Below are positions 20,345 through 32,105 of a stretch of 64,000 bases of DNA, in pieces. The notes below the pieces were generated by a model that made no database searches, was not told the origin of the DNA, and worked only from the letters and a program-made list of their open reading frames with translations. Origin of the DNA: Pollenia angustigena (Eukaryota; Arthropoda; Insecta; Diptera; Polleniidae); the NCBI GenBank assembly GCA_930367215.1, contig OV884060.1, positions 96,992,151 to 97,056,150 of the forward strand. Reading direction: 5' to 3'. How positions within the stretch are numbered: the first letter of the stretch is position 1; each line of letters begins with the position of its first letter. A program made the position numbers and the translations under genes.

Positions 20345-21884
20345 CAGTATAACCCGGTTAATTACCCCACGCTTAAATGCCTTTCACGCTTATTTACCTA
20401 GAGTTTTAAATCCCCGTTTTTTTTCTTCCATTTTTTAAACAAAAATCCACGTTTAATTGCCATACGCTTAATTACCCGATTCGGATAATTGCCTTAAAAA
20501 TTTAACTCCCAAAACAAAATTATACCTTACTTTCACAGCAAGTAATGCAACCAAGTTTTACATGTTAATAATTTGAAAATATGCACTCAATTTTTTTTAA
20601 AAAAAATATGCCTAAAAACAAAATATGGCTTGATTAAAACAAAATATTTAACAAATTAATATTTCCATTAAAAGTTATGTTATGAGGTCAAGATTCATAT
20701 AAGAGTTATATATTATCTAGATACACCAAATTTATGAGATATTTTTTCTTAAAGAAATTAACGTTTGAAGTTTGCATGGGGACTATGTGATATTATAGAC
20801 CGATTCTTACAATTTACATAGGTTTCGTTCTTATGACAATTAAACGTATATACCCAATTTTATCAAATTATCTAAAAACTTCTACCTTTACTTTTCGCAC
20901 AAGGTTTACATGGACATACAGCCAGAAAGATGGACGGACGCACACGAAAAGATTACTTAAACAAGTGTTTCTAATTCGATCGCTTACTAACCAATGCGTC
21001 TAGGTTTCTATGTTATAAGTTGCGAAAAACATTTATTTTCAACAAAAACTTGCTTTCGTTTAAAATTGTACAAATTTAATGTGGTTGGCGAAATTAAAGC
21101 AACAGAAAATTCATCTGTTAACTAGAATTTTAAGCAATTTTTTTATTTGCTGAACGTGACCGCATTTAGACTATGCAATTATCGCCGAGTTTTTTTTTTC
21201 TATTTTCTTTTAAAGAAGTTGCTACGAAACTCTTTTCACATTTACATTTACATTTTTTTCATGCATTTTTTCAACTTTTTCAACCCCGTTTTCTTCCCTA
21301 CACCTCTTGCTAACAAACAAAAAGAAAAAGTTGCATGCGAAAGTTGCGGCATTAATTGCATAATGTAAATATGGTCCATGTATTAAAATATGTTTTAATA
21401 ACTTAAAATATGTCTGCAATAAAAATGCAGCAATGGCTAAAACATGTACTAAATTATTTACAAACAAATCAATACCCAAATTCATTAAAAGCTCTAAACG
21501 CATAAATATATTGTTTCTGCATTCATTGGTCGCACAAGAAAAATTGAATATTTACGGGTTCCATGAGTAGTAGTAGGGTATGACAGGTCATCTCAAAAAG
21601 CACTACAGAAAAAATATAAGACAACAAATCCCATTGTTTTTTTTTTACTTGCTATCTCTTAAGATTTAGCTGATGCATGTAAAAATTCCTGTCTTAAATT
21701 TTTTCATACATCAAAGTTAAGTTATCTTGTAAATAAATACGTCTAATTACCTCACTGAGGTATTTAAACGAATTCGCTTAATTACCTCAATGAGGTAGTT
21801 AAACGTATTCGTTTAAATGCTTACCCCGCATAATTACCCAAAAATATTGGCATTTTCGTCGAGGTAATTATCCGTGGAATACTG
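20345..21884. mobile_element. Pogo/Tigger-like Tc1-mariner element, non-autonomous
   Basis: Left end CAGTATAACCCGGTTAATTA and right end (inverted) CAGTATTCCACGGATAATTA, flanked by TA on both sides (20343-20344, 21885-21886). The CAGT(A)..ACC start and TA duplication are typical of pogo-type elements. Near the right end, 'cctcactgagg' and 'cctcaatgagg' are palindromes within repeated 'TTAATTACCTCA' blocks that could bind transposase. No transposase frame is seen in the 1,540 bp. A family B repeat fragment lies inside. Confidence 0.75.
20690..20960. repeat. Family B dispersed repeat fragment
   Basis: 'ccaattttatcaaattatct', 'cgcacaaggtttacatggac' and 'agccag..ggacgga' parallel the sequence at 32470-32580. 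It is nested inside the pogo-like element. Confidence 0.5.
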
Positions 21885-21886
21885 TA

Positions 21887-22486
21887 TGTTCATATAAATA
21901 CAAAAAAAAAAAAACTTAAGCCTCTGCAGATTTTTTTTTTTTTTCAATTTTAGTATACTGAAATATACTACTTTTAATAGAAAAAAAAAAAAAAAGAAAA
22001 ACGTTAGCTCACATAGTAAAAAATATTCGTTTTTAAATTCTTAGGTTTAAATTAAGTTAGTTCGGTAAAACATACAAGTTCTGGGTTTGAGACGGATATA
22101 AAAAAAAACTGGCAGTCAGATCGGAGTAATTCTTTTTGATTTGATTGTACCATTTAGTCTAAAATTTAAACATATCACTGCATATTGCATGAAGAGTATG
22201 TTGACAATTTGACTTTTTTCCTCGAAATCCCCAGTGTGCGCCGCGGGAACGGCTTATCTAATATAAATGGTTAATTTAAAAAAAATATTTTCCGACAAAG
22301 TATGCTAACCCTGAAAAAATATTTGTTTCTTAATCTACTACAAAATGATATCTCAACAAAAAACGCAACAAGTGCATAATACGAAATTATTTGAATATAC
22401 AGATCGTTGGTCTCATGTAGAAAGGCCCTAACTCACATCAATGCAACTTTACAGGAGAAGCCAAAAACATAATAGAAACTGTATGT
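21887..22486. other. Non-coding stretch with homopolymer tracts
   Basis: A- and T-runs (21900-21999). A 'ccccagtgtgcgccg' block near 22230 relates to the repeat at 18876. No gene. Confidence 0.35.
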
Positions 22487-22494
22487 ATCATAAT

Positions 22495-23689
22495 TAGGGT
22501 ACCCACCTTTTTTTGTTTCAATTAAAGTACATTGTTTATTAAAGGTTCAGAAAAAAAAGTACACAGTATAAATATAAAGTACAATAATTTCTTTTTATTG
22601 TTATATTAAAAAACGTTTTTTTTATTGGTTTTCGCAAGTTTTATCAAACAATTACACTGTGCTAGAATTTGACACTTTTTTTTAAACAAGCCGGACAACT
22701 GGCCCTTTAACCTAATTCTGGTACGCTGTATCCAATACCGGTTCAAAAACGGTTCAGTTTAAGAGATTACTTAACAAAAAACGAAAATCCGCAACAAAAT
22801 TTCCTTTAAACGTTAAATTTTATTCTAACATGCGCAGTCGTTTTAGAAACATAACTTTTCTTTTGGCAACAAAAATAATTTTATAGCAACATTACAAAAT
22901 TTTTGTTTGCTAAAAATCTACAAAAAAAATAGAGCTATGCTTCTGATTTTTTCCAGACATATAAAAAACAAACAAAACAATCTATTAATGATTAAAATAA
23001 CAACTTTTGATTTTATTCACAAAGTCGAAAACTTTTAATTAATTTTAAAATTTCAAAAAACGCAATATTTGCATTGGAGCCGCCTTAAGAAGTGGTGATA
23101 AGGGACAAGTATGTCTCGAGAAATTGTTAAGGCGACTCCTTGGCTGTTATGGTACGTTTTCTTCAATATATTTCTAGTCTGTATTAATCATTTTGTATGG
23201 GAGCCCCCTTAAGGAATGGAAATTTTGTTTTAAATGTTAGTTAAACGAGTCACTTTTGTGCTCGCGATCTAAAAGCAGGCAGTAATTTGAAAGAGTTTTG
23301 CACTTGTGTTTTAAAAACAGGCAGTTATTGTACCCAAACAAAACAAACAAGGGAATAGTGCTGTCTGATTATTTTTTTTTTTTTCGAAAAATCGTCCTGC
23401 CAATATAAAAAAAACATCAAAAAATGGCCCTGACTAATATCAATTAGTTGTTCTTTAGTTTTTCTAAAAAAAACTTGTACAATAAGTATTTTAATTTTAT
23501 GACTAATATAACCTGAATCTATTTTGAATTCTAGATAAATCTAATCATAATAATAAATAAAATAATAATAAAGTAGAAAAGTAGAAGAATAAAGTATTTC
23601 CGCGTACTTTATTTTTCTCATAAAGTATAGACTACAATTACTCGAAATAACGTACAATACTTTATTATAAAGTACGGTTGGCAAGCCTA
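22495..23689. mobile_element. hAT-type non-autonomous element, 1,195 bp
   Basis: An exact 8-bp duplication ATCATAAT flanks it (22487-22494, 23690-23697). Ends TAGGGTACCCACC and (inverted) TAGGCTTGCCAACC form short TIRs. Subterminal AAAGTAC motifs occur near both ends. 8-bp TSDs are diagnostic of hAT. No transposase. The interior (about 22740-23215) carries sequence related to the foldback family at 25961 ('catgcgcagtcgttttagaa'). Confidence 0.8.
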
Positions 23690-23697
23690 ATCATAAT

Positions 23698-24072
23698 GTA
23701 AAATGGCTTCTTCAATTGCATGTTAAACTGATATTTTTGATGCTATTGTATAAAATTTTTGTGACGAGGTGTATTTGTGGGAAATGTATTGGAACAAAAC
23801 GAAAGCATTCGTTTCGTTTTGCTCTTTGCAGTGAGTAAAAGAAAAACAAAACCAAAATAATGAGAATGATTGTGCCATTTTGTTTTGTATTATTTTTACT
23901 CGTGAACGCAAATTGTACATTAATATAAACGTACACAGCTGGAAAAGAAAAGAGTAAGAACAATATTGAAACATTCAGGGAAACAACGTTTGAAAAAACG
24001 TTTGGTAATTGATTTACTCACTACTATTGTTTCTAAGTGAAATAAAAAGAGAGGGGTTTTTTGACTACCATA
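23698..24072. other. Non-coding stretch
   Basis: Overlapping minus-strand frames here are AT-driven and lack motifs. Nothing supported. Confidence 0.3.
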
Positions 24073-24987
24073 AGTACGATGGCCACGTTCAAACTGATTT
24101 CACAAATAATATGTATGTATTGGTAATATTTGGTTTTGCTTAACACAGCAACGTATCAAACTCAAACCATCAAATTTCATTTCAAAGCTGTTTTTAAAAG
24201 GTAAGAACGTTTGGTAAGTCTGTGTTCATACGGCTCTTGTCTTATTGACATGATTGCTGCTTTATAAGTCTGTGTTCATACGGCTCATATCTTATTGACA
24301 TGATTGCTACTTTATAGGCGAATGGGACGAGGGGAAAAGAAACGAGTACACATATGCATGTACTGTCTTTACGTTTTGCTTTCTTATTCGTTGTTCAATT
24401 TTGTTTTCAATATCAAAAAGCACACATGCATACGCACGTCGTCAACATGACATGAATCATTTGAAGGACAACTCATGTTCAAAGAAGAAAAAGGAAGAAT
24501 CTTGTCAATAAGACATAAACCGTATGAACTCAGACTTAATTTGGTCGCAAACTATTTTTAATGTTTACAAATAATTTTTTTTTTTTTTTGATATATGAAT
24601 GACATAGAAAATTTTCTTTGTATTTTTGAAGAAGAACTTCATACTGAGAATTTTTCTCATCTCTGTTGCTGTATTCCTTCGATTTAACCTGCCATAAAGC
24701 AGGCAACCACGGTATATTTCAATAAATTCAAGTATGAAATTTGTTCCTCCATTTTTTATTTAACCACAAAATTTTTACCGTACGGTGATGTCGCTGCGAA
24801 AACTGAATAAAAATGCCATTTGATGTTTTTAGCAGCAACACATCAAATTCGCTTCAAATCATAGTAGCGGCGGCAGTGAAAATCTAAATTGTTTTGATTT
24901 TCGTCAAATTCACATCAACATATACGTATGAGATTTTTTTCACTAACACAATCAAAAAAAACTGAGTTTGACAAATCAATTTGATAC
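24073..24987 (-). mobile_element. Harbinger-type element with MADF remnant, copy A
   Basis: Minus-strand counterpart of the element at 30876-31523: the same 'cgatggccacgttcaaactg' end, the same interior including a decayed MADF-coding stretch (about 24600-24765), and 'ttgacaaatcaatttgatac' at the other end, where the terminal bases are replaced by an A-run. It is interrupted by a MITE at 24217-24536. The empty insertion site of that MITE is preserved in copy B. Confidence 0.75.
24217..24536. mobile_element. Nested Tc1/mariner-type MITE with duplicated end
   Basis: Ends AGTCTGTGTTCATACGGCT and (inverted) AGTCTGAGTTCATACGGTT; TA on both sides. The empty site 'gtggttaatttggtcgc' in copy B (near 31375) confirms the insertion. 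The first 50 bp are tandemly duplicated (24217-24266, 24267-24316), including a TA at each boundary. Confidence 0.8.
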
Positions 24988-25123
24988 AAAAAAAAAAAAA
25001 CAAATTAAATTAAATAAAAAGTAATTCAAAGAAGAAAAAAATAACGTAACAAATCATTTTTTGACGAGGCATTGTGGATTTTACTCTTGTTATGCCACTA
25101 CAAAAACCAAACAAGAACTAAAT

Positions 25124-25376
25124 CAAGGTATATTTATAGCAGGTAGCCGCGAGATTACAACAATTGTACAATAAAACAAACAACAGGGATTTTTATTGTT
25201 GTTATGTGATACGAACTGTCAACAGCAAAGGGTTTAAAAAGAGACAAAAAAGACAAAAGGTAAAGACAAAAAACTTGTTTACTATACAACATTTGACAGT
25301 TCGTATCACAAAACAAGCAAATAAAAAATAAACAGCTGGCTTTCCGAGACTACCTGCTATAAATATATGTACCTTG
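25124..25376. mobile_element. 253-bp hAT-type MITE
   Basis: 8-bp duplication AACTAAAT (25116-25123, 25377-25384). Ends CAAGGTATATTTATAGCAGG and its inverted near-copy form TIRs. An inner inverted pair 'tgatacgaactgtcaa' / 'ttgacagttcgtatca' makes it hairpin-like. Confidence 0.8.
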
Positions 25377-25384
25377 AACTAAAT

Positions 25385-25954
25385 CAATTACTCAGATGTA
25401 CGATTGTAACGGTAAATTAAATAATGCAGATGAGTGGAAAGCCAATTGTTTCGTTTTCTCTCTTTGACACTTGAAAAGTTTTTGTTTTGGTTTTGCTCAT
25501 GTACAATACAATTTAAAAATTTTGAATAGTTTTGTACATGTTGCAAACGTTTGCGAAATGTTTTGTTTGTTTTCATACTCTGATTGGAATCACTAAAAAA
25601 CTCAATTTCGAAAAAAACCGAGTTAGGGTTTCTACACGAGACCGACGATATATAAATTAGTAAGAATATTAAAATCATCTTTTTGAAAATATCTAAGTTT
25701 GTAGCTCTCCTAAAAAGTAATATTATATTTTTTAACTATGCGCAAAACAACTTGTTTTGAGAAAAATGTGTCAAAGCCAAGACTATAAATATATAAAGAT
25801 GTGTCACTGCCATACATTGTACGTCCAGTGCTAAATTTGTCGAATGACAGTACTACTACTGCCACTCTGATTTTTAGAGAACTCTGAGAGTAATAGTTAT
25901 TACTTTTAACTTTTAATTCTCATCAGCGGATATGTGCGTGCACGTGGATGTGTA
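25385..25954. other. Non-coding stretch
   Basis: A 96-codon minus-strand frame (25388-25678) starts with a signal-peptide-like hydrophobic run but has no other support. I do not call it. Nothing else seen. Confidence 0.3.
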
Positions 25955-25960
25955 TGTATA

Positions 25961-28540
25961 TTAGACTGGTCGCATCTTGTATGGGATTTTTTTTTTAATT
26001 TAATTGTTTGCGCTGCTTAAAATATGAGGTTTGGTGTAAGAAATCATGACCTAATTTTTCAGGTCAATCCGACGGTGCCTATCCGTGCCGGGTGGGGCCC
26101 AAAGTTCCCCATTTTATAAAAAAAAACATCTTTTCTATCAGATCTTTATAGTTATACTAGTTGAAAAGCCGAAAATCAAAAATATGACTTCGCTACGATC
26201 TTCCGAAGAGAAAGTACTTCAAGTGTGCCAAATTTCAGCTTCCTATGGCTTCAGAAAGTTGCGGAAAGAATAGGACATACATGCACACATCCTGACATAC
26301 TAAGAAATTATATATTGTATAGATAGATTAAAGTATTTGCAGTTTAATATTTTAGTATGATACGAACGAAAGATTTTTAACTAATTTTATCTAATTCGGG
26401 GTCGCTGAATCCAGTGGTGCTAGCCGTTTTTTTTAATTAGCTTTGGTTTTCGAGATATACCGTTATTTCGAAATTAAGGATGTTGCACAACATATGTTCG
26501 CGCAACTCAAAAACGCTTTAGCTTATAGAAAAACTAAAAAAAAACCGAAATTCCGCAATCAAATTTGCTTTAAGAAAGTTGAAACTTTTTTCTTTATGTT
26601 GGCTTTGGTTTTCGAGATATACCGTTATTTCGAAAATTAAGGAGGTTGCACTACATATGTTCGCGTAACTCAAAAACGCTTTAGTTTATTAAAAACTAAA
26701 AAAAACGAAATTCCGCATTAAAATTTACTTTAAGAAAGTTAAAACTTTTTTCTTTATGTTGGCTTTGGTTTTCGAGATATACCGTTATTTCGAAAATTAA
26801 GGATGTTGCACAACATATGTTCGTGTAACTCAAAAACGCTTTAGCTTATTGAAAAACTAAAACAACGGAAATTTTGCAATAAAATTTACTTTAAGAAAGG
26901 TAAAACGTTTTTCTTATATGCGCAGTCGTTTTAGAAACATAATTTTTTCTTCTGGAAAAAAAATAATTTTTTTATTAAATTTTCGGAATTTTTGTTTTTA
27001 AAAATTCATAAAAAATTTAAAAATGCAGCTATGCTTCTAATTTTATACAGTCATATAAAAAACAACATTGCAAACAAAACAAGCTATAAATGATTAAAAT
27101 CTGTTCACAACTTTTGATTTGATGTATTCACAAAAGACGAAAAATTTTAATTAATTTAAGAATTTTATGAAACCGCCATATTTGTATAATTGAAATTCTT
27201 ATATTTGGCCCTTGTAGTGCCTAGGATGCCTCAAGAAGGGTCAAATAAATGATGGAGATGAAAAATAAAGTGGAGTTGGCCATACATTTGACCCTTCTTG
27301 AGGCATCCTAGGCACTACACGGGCCAAATATAAGAATTTCAATTATACAAATATGGCGGTTTCATAAAATTCTTAAATTAATTAAAATTTTTCGTCTTTT
27401 GTAAATACATAAAATCAAAATTTGTGAAAAGATTTTAATCATTTATAGCTTGTTTTGTTTGCAATATTGTTTTTTATATGACTCTATAAAATTAGAAGCA
27501 TAGCTGCATTTTTAAATTTTTTATGAATTTTTAAAAACAAAAATTCTGAAATTTTAATAAAAAAATAATTTTTTTTTCCAGAAGAAAACATTATGTTTCT
27601 AAAACGACTGCGCATATAAGAAAAACGTTTTACCTTTCTTAAAGTAAATTTTATTGCAAAATTTCGGTTTTTTTAGTTTTTCAATAAGCTAAAGCGTTTT
27701 TGAGTTACGCGAACATATGTTGTGCAACCTCCTTAATTTTCGAAATAACGGTATATTTTGAAAACCAAAGCCAACATAAAGAAAAAAGTTTTAACTTTCT
27801 TAAAGTAAATTTTATTGCGGAATTTCGTTTTTTTTTAAGTTTTTAATAAACTAAAGCGTTTTTGAGTTACGCGAACATATGTTGTGCAACCTCCTTAATT
27901 TTCGAAATAACGGTATATCTCGAAAACCAAAGCCAACATAAAGAAAAAAGTTTCAACTTTCTTAAAGTAAATTTTATTGCGGAATTTCGGTTTTTTTTAG
28001 TTTTTCTATAAGCTAAAGCGTTTTTGAGTTGCGCGAACATATGTTGTGCAACATCCTTAATTTTGTAAATAACGGTATATCTCGAAAACTAAAGCTAACC
28101 TAAAAAAAACGGCTAGCACCACTGGATTCAGCGACCCGGAATTAGTTAAAATTAGTTAAAAATCTTTCGTTCGTATCATACTAAAATATTAAACTGCAAA
28201 TACTTTAATCTATCTATAAAATATATAATTTCTTAGTATGTCAGGATGTTTGCATGTATGTCCTATTCTTTCCGCAACTTTCTGAAGCCATCTGATGACA
28301 TAGGAAGCTGAAATTTGGCTTGAAGTACTTTCTCTGCGGAAGATCGTAGCGAAGTCATATTTTTGATTTTCGGCTTTTCAACTAGTATAACTATAAAGAT
28401 CTGATAGAAAAGATGTTTTTTTTATAAAATGGGGAACTTTGGGCCCCACCCGGCCCGACTAGGCACCGTCGGATTGACCTGAAAAATTAGATCATGATTT
28501 CTTAAATTTAAAAAAAAAAAAAAAATTGCGACCAGTCTAA
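25961..28540. mobile_element. 2.58-kb foldback element, near-perfect palindrome
   Basis: The left arm (25961-27246) is inverted as the right arm (about 27286-28540) around a 40-bp centre. Ends TTAGACTGGTCGC / GCGACCAGTCTAA are flanked by a 6-bp duplication TGTATA (25955-25960, 28541-28546). Each arm holds three ~160-bp tandem repeats starting near 26445, 26607 and 26767 ('ggttttcgagatataccgtt', 'gcacaacatatgttcgcg'), mirrored at 27740-28090. No coding frame. Related segments occur at 22740-23215, 57838-58080, 59941 and 61111. It resembles FB/Tetris-type foldback elements. Confidence 0.85.
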
Positions 28541-28574
28541 TGTATATACATGGAAATTCAAAAATATGTATGTA

Positions 28575-30200
28575 CAGTATTTTTCGTTTAGCTGCACATT
28601 CAAGTTTGCACGAAAATTCGTGCAGGTACGCAAAATATTCTCTTACGCAGTATTCACTTAGCAGCATAAATAATGCTTTTAAAAGAATTCACTTACCTGC
28701 ATAAATGTGCACTTATGTAAAATTTTTTTCTTATTATAAAAATAGATTTAGTCATGCAATCATTATTTTCAACAAATTTTTTTAATAGTTTTAAATTTAA
28801 TATTAATATATGTTTATAAAACAATTTATTTAAAACAAGTTAGAGTGCTATATTCGCCTGTGCCGAATCATATCGCTCTATATGATATCTAGATATTATA
28901 ATGGATATTATAGATTGAGCCGTTTTTTGATTTTAGGTAAATTGAAAAAAATTAGAGAGGGACAAAATTTTCTTTTCGTAAAAACCTTAGTTGGACCATG
29001 GCAATCATTTTAAAGAAAAATCGTCCAAATCACTCAAGCCGTTCTCAAGTTATGCGCTTAATAGAAAAAGTGGGCGTTAAAGTAGGCGTGGTCAATTTTT
29101 CTTTCGATGAAAACTTAAAATAGATTAATACGAAAATTTCAAAGACAAATTTGTCAAATCGATGGAGCCGTTTTCTGATTTTAGGTAATTCGAAAAAAGT
29201 GCGTTGGGCAAAATGTTCTTTTCGTATAAATCTAAGTTGGACCATGGCGATCATTTTAAAGAAAAAACCGTCCAAATTATATAGATGTCATTGGTGGTGC
29301 AATATGAAAAATGGATTTTGCCACGCCCCTCCGCCTTCACTTCACAGTGTCACACGCCTGAAGATTCCCTGAAAATTTCATCAAAATCGGCCCAGCCGTT
29401 TTGGAGTCCATACGTTACATACATACATACACACATCCTGTTTTATATACATATATAGATTAAATTAATTAACACATTGTTTGAAACGGCAGAGTTTTTT
29501 TGATAATTTTTTTAATAAATTAAAAAAATAATTTATAGAAAAAAAAAAAATTCACAATTTTAAATTTTTACAATTTTTAGTAATCTATAAAATAATTTTG
29601 GTAATAGGTACACACTCAACAAATTGTTTGCTTGATTTTTTCTGTATAGGATAACTTTAAAGAATTTGACACCAAATTTGTTCTTTTCTATTGAGTTTTT
29701 CGAACGTGAGCGTGTTTTCAACAGATGAACAGACAGACGGGCATGGCTTAATCGACTTAGAAATTCTCAAGGAGTCAGAATATATATACTTTATGGGGTC
29801 TGAGATGGCTAATAAAAAAGTTTCACACGGAATTACAAACTAAGCACACGCGAATTCACCACTTTTGGTGATGGAGGGTGCACACACAAACACATCTGTC
29901 AGATCAAATGTATTTTCAATTTAAATTTTTATTTCAAAATTAAATTTTTTGCCTATCTTTTTCATAAAATAGCGATATGATAAATTTTTTTATGAGGCAC
30001 TTAAAAGTAATATTTCGTATTAAAAATTAAAATTGTTGACCAAAAATCGAATGCTGTTATCCAAAATATGCACTTAAGCAAAATGCACGTACACGATTTT
30101 TTTTTCTAACAAAATTTAGCCATCATACACAAGGCTTTGTATTTTGTGCGGATATGCAAAAAATGCAGGTAAGTGAAATGCAGCTAAACGAAAAATACTG
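28575..30200. mobile_element. Pogo-like element with perfect 22-bp TIRs
   Basis: Begins CAGTATTTTTCGTTTAGCTG and ends in its exact inverse, flanked by TA (28573-28574, 30201-30202). Subterminal 'gcaggtaagtg' / 'cacttacctgca' motifs repeat near both ends. A family A repeat (28836-29880) fills the middle. No transposase frame. The start CAGTAYTTTTCGYTTA is shared with the element at 38001. Confidence 0.85.
28836..29880. repeat. Family A dispersed repeat nested in pogo-like element
   Basis: Starts 'caagttagagtgctatattc' with a CCTGTGCCG hairpin, contains 'gttggaccatggc.atcatt' twice (28991, 29238), and ends with inverted 'ctttatggggtctgaga' and 'caccacttttggtg'. Same blocks as at 1488 and 4369. 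Confidence 0.6.
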
Positions 30201-30406
30201 TACATCAGTGATGTTCATTTAAGCAAACAATTGTTTAGAAGCCGCACCCCTTTGTTTTTTACGCTCATTAATTTAGTTGCACATGTACGAAAAATGTGTG
30301 AAGATAAGTCATAAAATTAAAAAAATATTTGAATGTTTTTACGAAACTGTCATAAAAGCATAAATGTAGAAGAATTTAGTGGAGTTTTTTTTAGATATAA
30401 ATCTTA

Positions 30407-30596
30407 CACTCAATTTTCATGATGAATTTTATGACGTCCAATTTTAGACGTCATTTTTTGTTTGGTAGCAAGCGGTGTAGAGAAGAAAGAGGAAGAGAAA
30501 CAGAAATCGTGTCTATTTTTCTACTACTCTTACTTCTCTACACCGCTTGCTGCTAAACAAAAAAATGACGTCCAAATTCATCATGTAAATTGAGTG
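30407..30596. mobile_element. 190-bp hairpin MITE, Harbinger-type TSD
   Basis: Ends CACTCAATTT..CATGATGAA and inverse; TTA duplications (30404-30406, 30597-30599). Almost the whole element is a palindrome: 'gcaagcggtgtagagaag' pairs with 'cttctctacaccgcttgc'. A TTA TSD fits PIF/Harbinger (Tourist-like). Confidence 0.8.
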
Positions 30597-30875
30597 TTAC
30601 TTTTAATTTCCAAACATGCTCGCAGTTAACATTGAGTTTTTTAATGGTAATAATTTAAAATTACCAATTCTTAAGCTGTTATGATACTTGCTATTTTTTG
30701 TATTTTTTCTATATTGGAGAACAATGCAAATATATTTGCATAGGAAAACTGACTAAGTGTAAAGAGTATGATTATATCATAAAAAATCTTGAAATGTCAA
30801 AGAAATATACATACATGTGTTATCGATAAAATATCTAATGGCCATTTTCTCAATGTATCAACAAACTGTCTGTTA

Positions 30876-31523
30876 AGCACGATGGCCACGTATCAAATTG
30901 ATTTGTCAAACTCAGTTTTTTTTTGATTGTGTTAGTGAACAAAATCTCACACGTATATGTTGATGTGAGTTTGACGAAAATCAAAACAATTTAGGTTTTC
31001 ACTGCCGCTGCTACTATGATTTGAAGCGAATTTGATGTGTTGCTGCGAAAAACGTCAAATGGCATTTTTATTCAGTTTTCGCAGCGACAACACCGTACGG
31101 TAAAAATTTTGTGGTTAAATAAAAAATGAAGGAAACAAATTTTGTACTTGAATTTATTGAAGTATACCGTGGTTTGCCTGCTTTATGGCAGGTTAAATCC
31201 AAGGAATACAGCAACAGAGATGAGAAAAATTCTCAGTATAAAGTTCTTCTTCAAAAATACAAAGAAAAGTATTTTCCTGCATATGCCAGAGCAATAGCTA
31301 TGCAACAATTTTCTATGTCATTCACATTTCTAAAAAAAAAAAAAAATTTGTAGACATAAAAATATTTTGCGACCAAATTAACCACACGTTCTTACCTTTT
31401 AAAAACAGCTTTGAAATGAAATTTGATGGTTTGAGTTTGATACGTTGCTGTGTTAAGCAAAACCAAATATTACCAATACATACATATTATTTGTCAAATC
31501 AGTTTGAACGTGGCCATCGTGCT
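30876..31523 (+). mobile_element. Harbinger-type element with MADF gene, copy B
   Basis: Ends AGCACGATGGCCACG and inverse, with TTA duplications (30873-30875, 31524-31526). A 3-bp TTA TSD together with a MADF protein is characteristic of PIF/Harbinger partners. 648 bp; no transposase, so non-autonomous now. The copy at 24073-24987 is in opposite orientation. Confidence 0.8.
31126..31353 (+). pseudogene. MADF-domain protein, N-terminal piece
   Basis: The frame starts 'MKETNFVLEFIEVYRGLPALW' at 31126; the F-I-x-x-Y-R-x-x-P-x-L-W signature, 'YSNRDEKNSQY' and 'LLQKYKEKYFPAY' fit the three-helix MADF (Adf-1/Myb-like) DNA-binding fold. The family needs about 85 residues; this one degenerates after about 50 into a lysine tail coded by an A-run. 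In Harbinger elements MADF/Myb proteins recognise the element ends and recruit the transposase. Decayed relic. Confidence 0.65.
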
Positions 31524-32105
31524 TTACTTAATGTCAACAAAAATTTATTGGACCGATAAACTGTCCGTTAACGATTTTGGGTTTCTCAATACACCGACAA
31601 AAAACATTGTTTTCAGCTGGCAACGCCACTCAAAATACATGTAAAAGTTGAGAGTCAGCTGATTGAATTTATCTGTACGGCAAATAAAAGGAAAATAAAT
31701 AATTGGCAGATGAGTGCCGGTTAGCTTTGCGATACAATCGAAGCAACTGAGACATTGAGAAAACCAAATTTCTTTAATGTGCAGTTTTTCGTTGGGAAAA
31801 AAGATAATCGCCTAATGAGAAAATGGCCATAAGACTGTCAAAAAAAATATAAAATTTTTTAACTTAAAATTGACATTTCCAAATTAATTGTTAGCACTGT
31901 TGCCAATTTTTTTAGTTTTTGATCGAAAGAAACGGTTTTTAACTTTTTTTTTTTTTTTAGCGATTTTTAGCTTTTATGACGGTTTTTTGTGGGGAAAAAA
32001 CGTGGGCAGTATTGTTTGTTTTGTTTACATTTTATCAAATTGTATTTCTTGTTCTTTCTCGCATTTGTTGTTTCATTCAGTCAATCCTAAAAAAATCCAA
32101 TACAA

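Larger units (their letters stand above)
30839..31829. mobile_element. Outer MITE containing a second Harbinger-type element
   Basis: Ends TGGCCATTTTCTCA and inverse, flanked by TAA (30836-30838, 31830-31832). The inner element 30876-31523 inserted 37 bp from its left end. Remaining own sequence is about 340 bp, non-coding. Confidence 0.7.

Noticed and set aside
20196..20438. 80-codon plus-strand frame starting 'MRGGTWWHLK'
   Set aside because: Runs across the left end of the pogo-like element; no homologous motif.
25388..25678. 96-codon minus-strand frame with signal-peptide-like start
   Set aside because: No homology, no codon bias and AT-driven hydrophobicity; chance frame.
28270..28310. 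Hammerhead core CTGATGA in the right foldback arm
   Set aside because: No paired stem II and no correct GAAA/stem I; the left arm lacks the motif.
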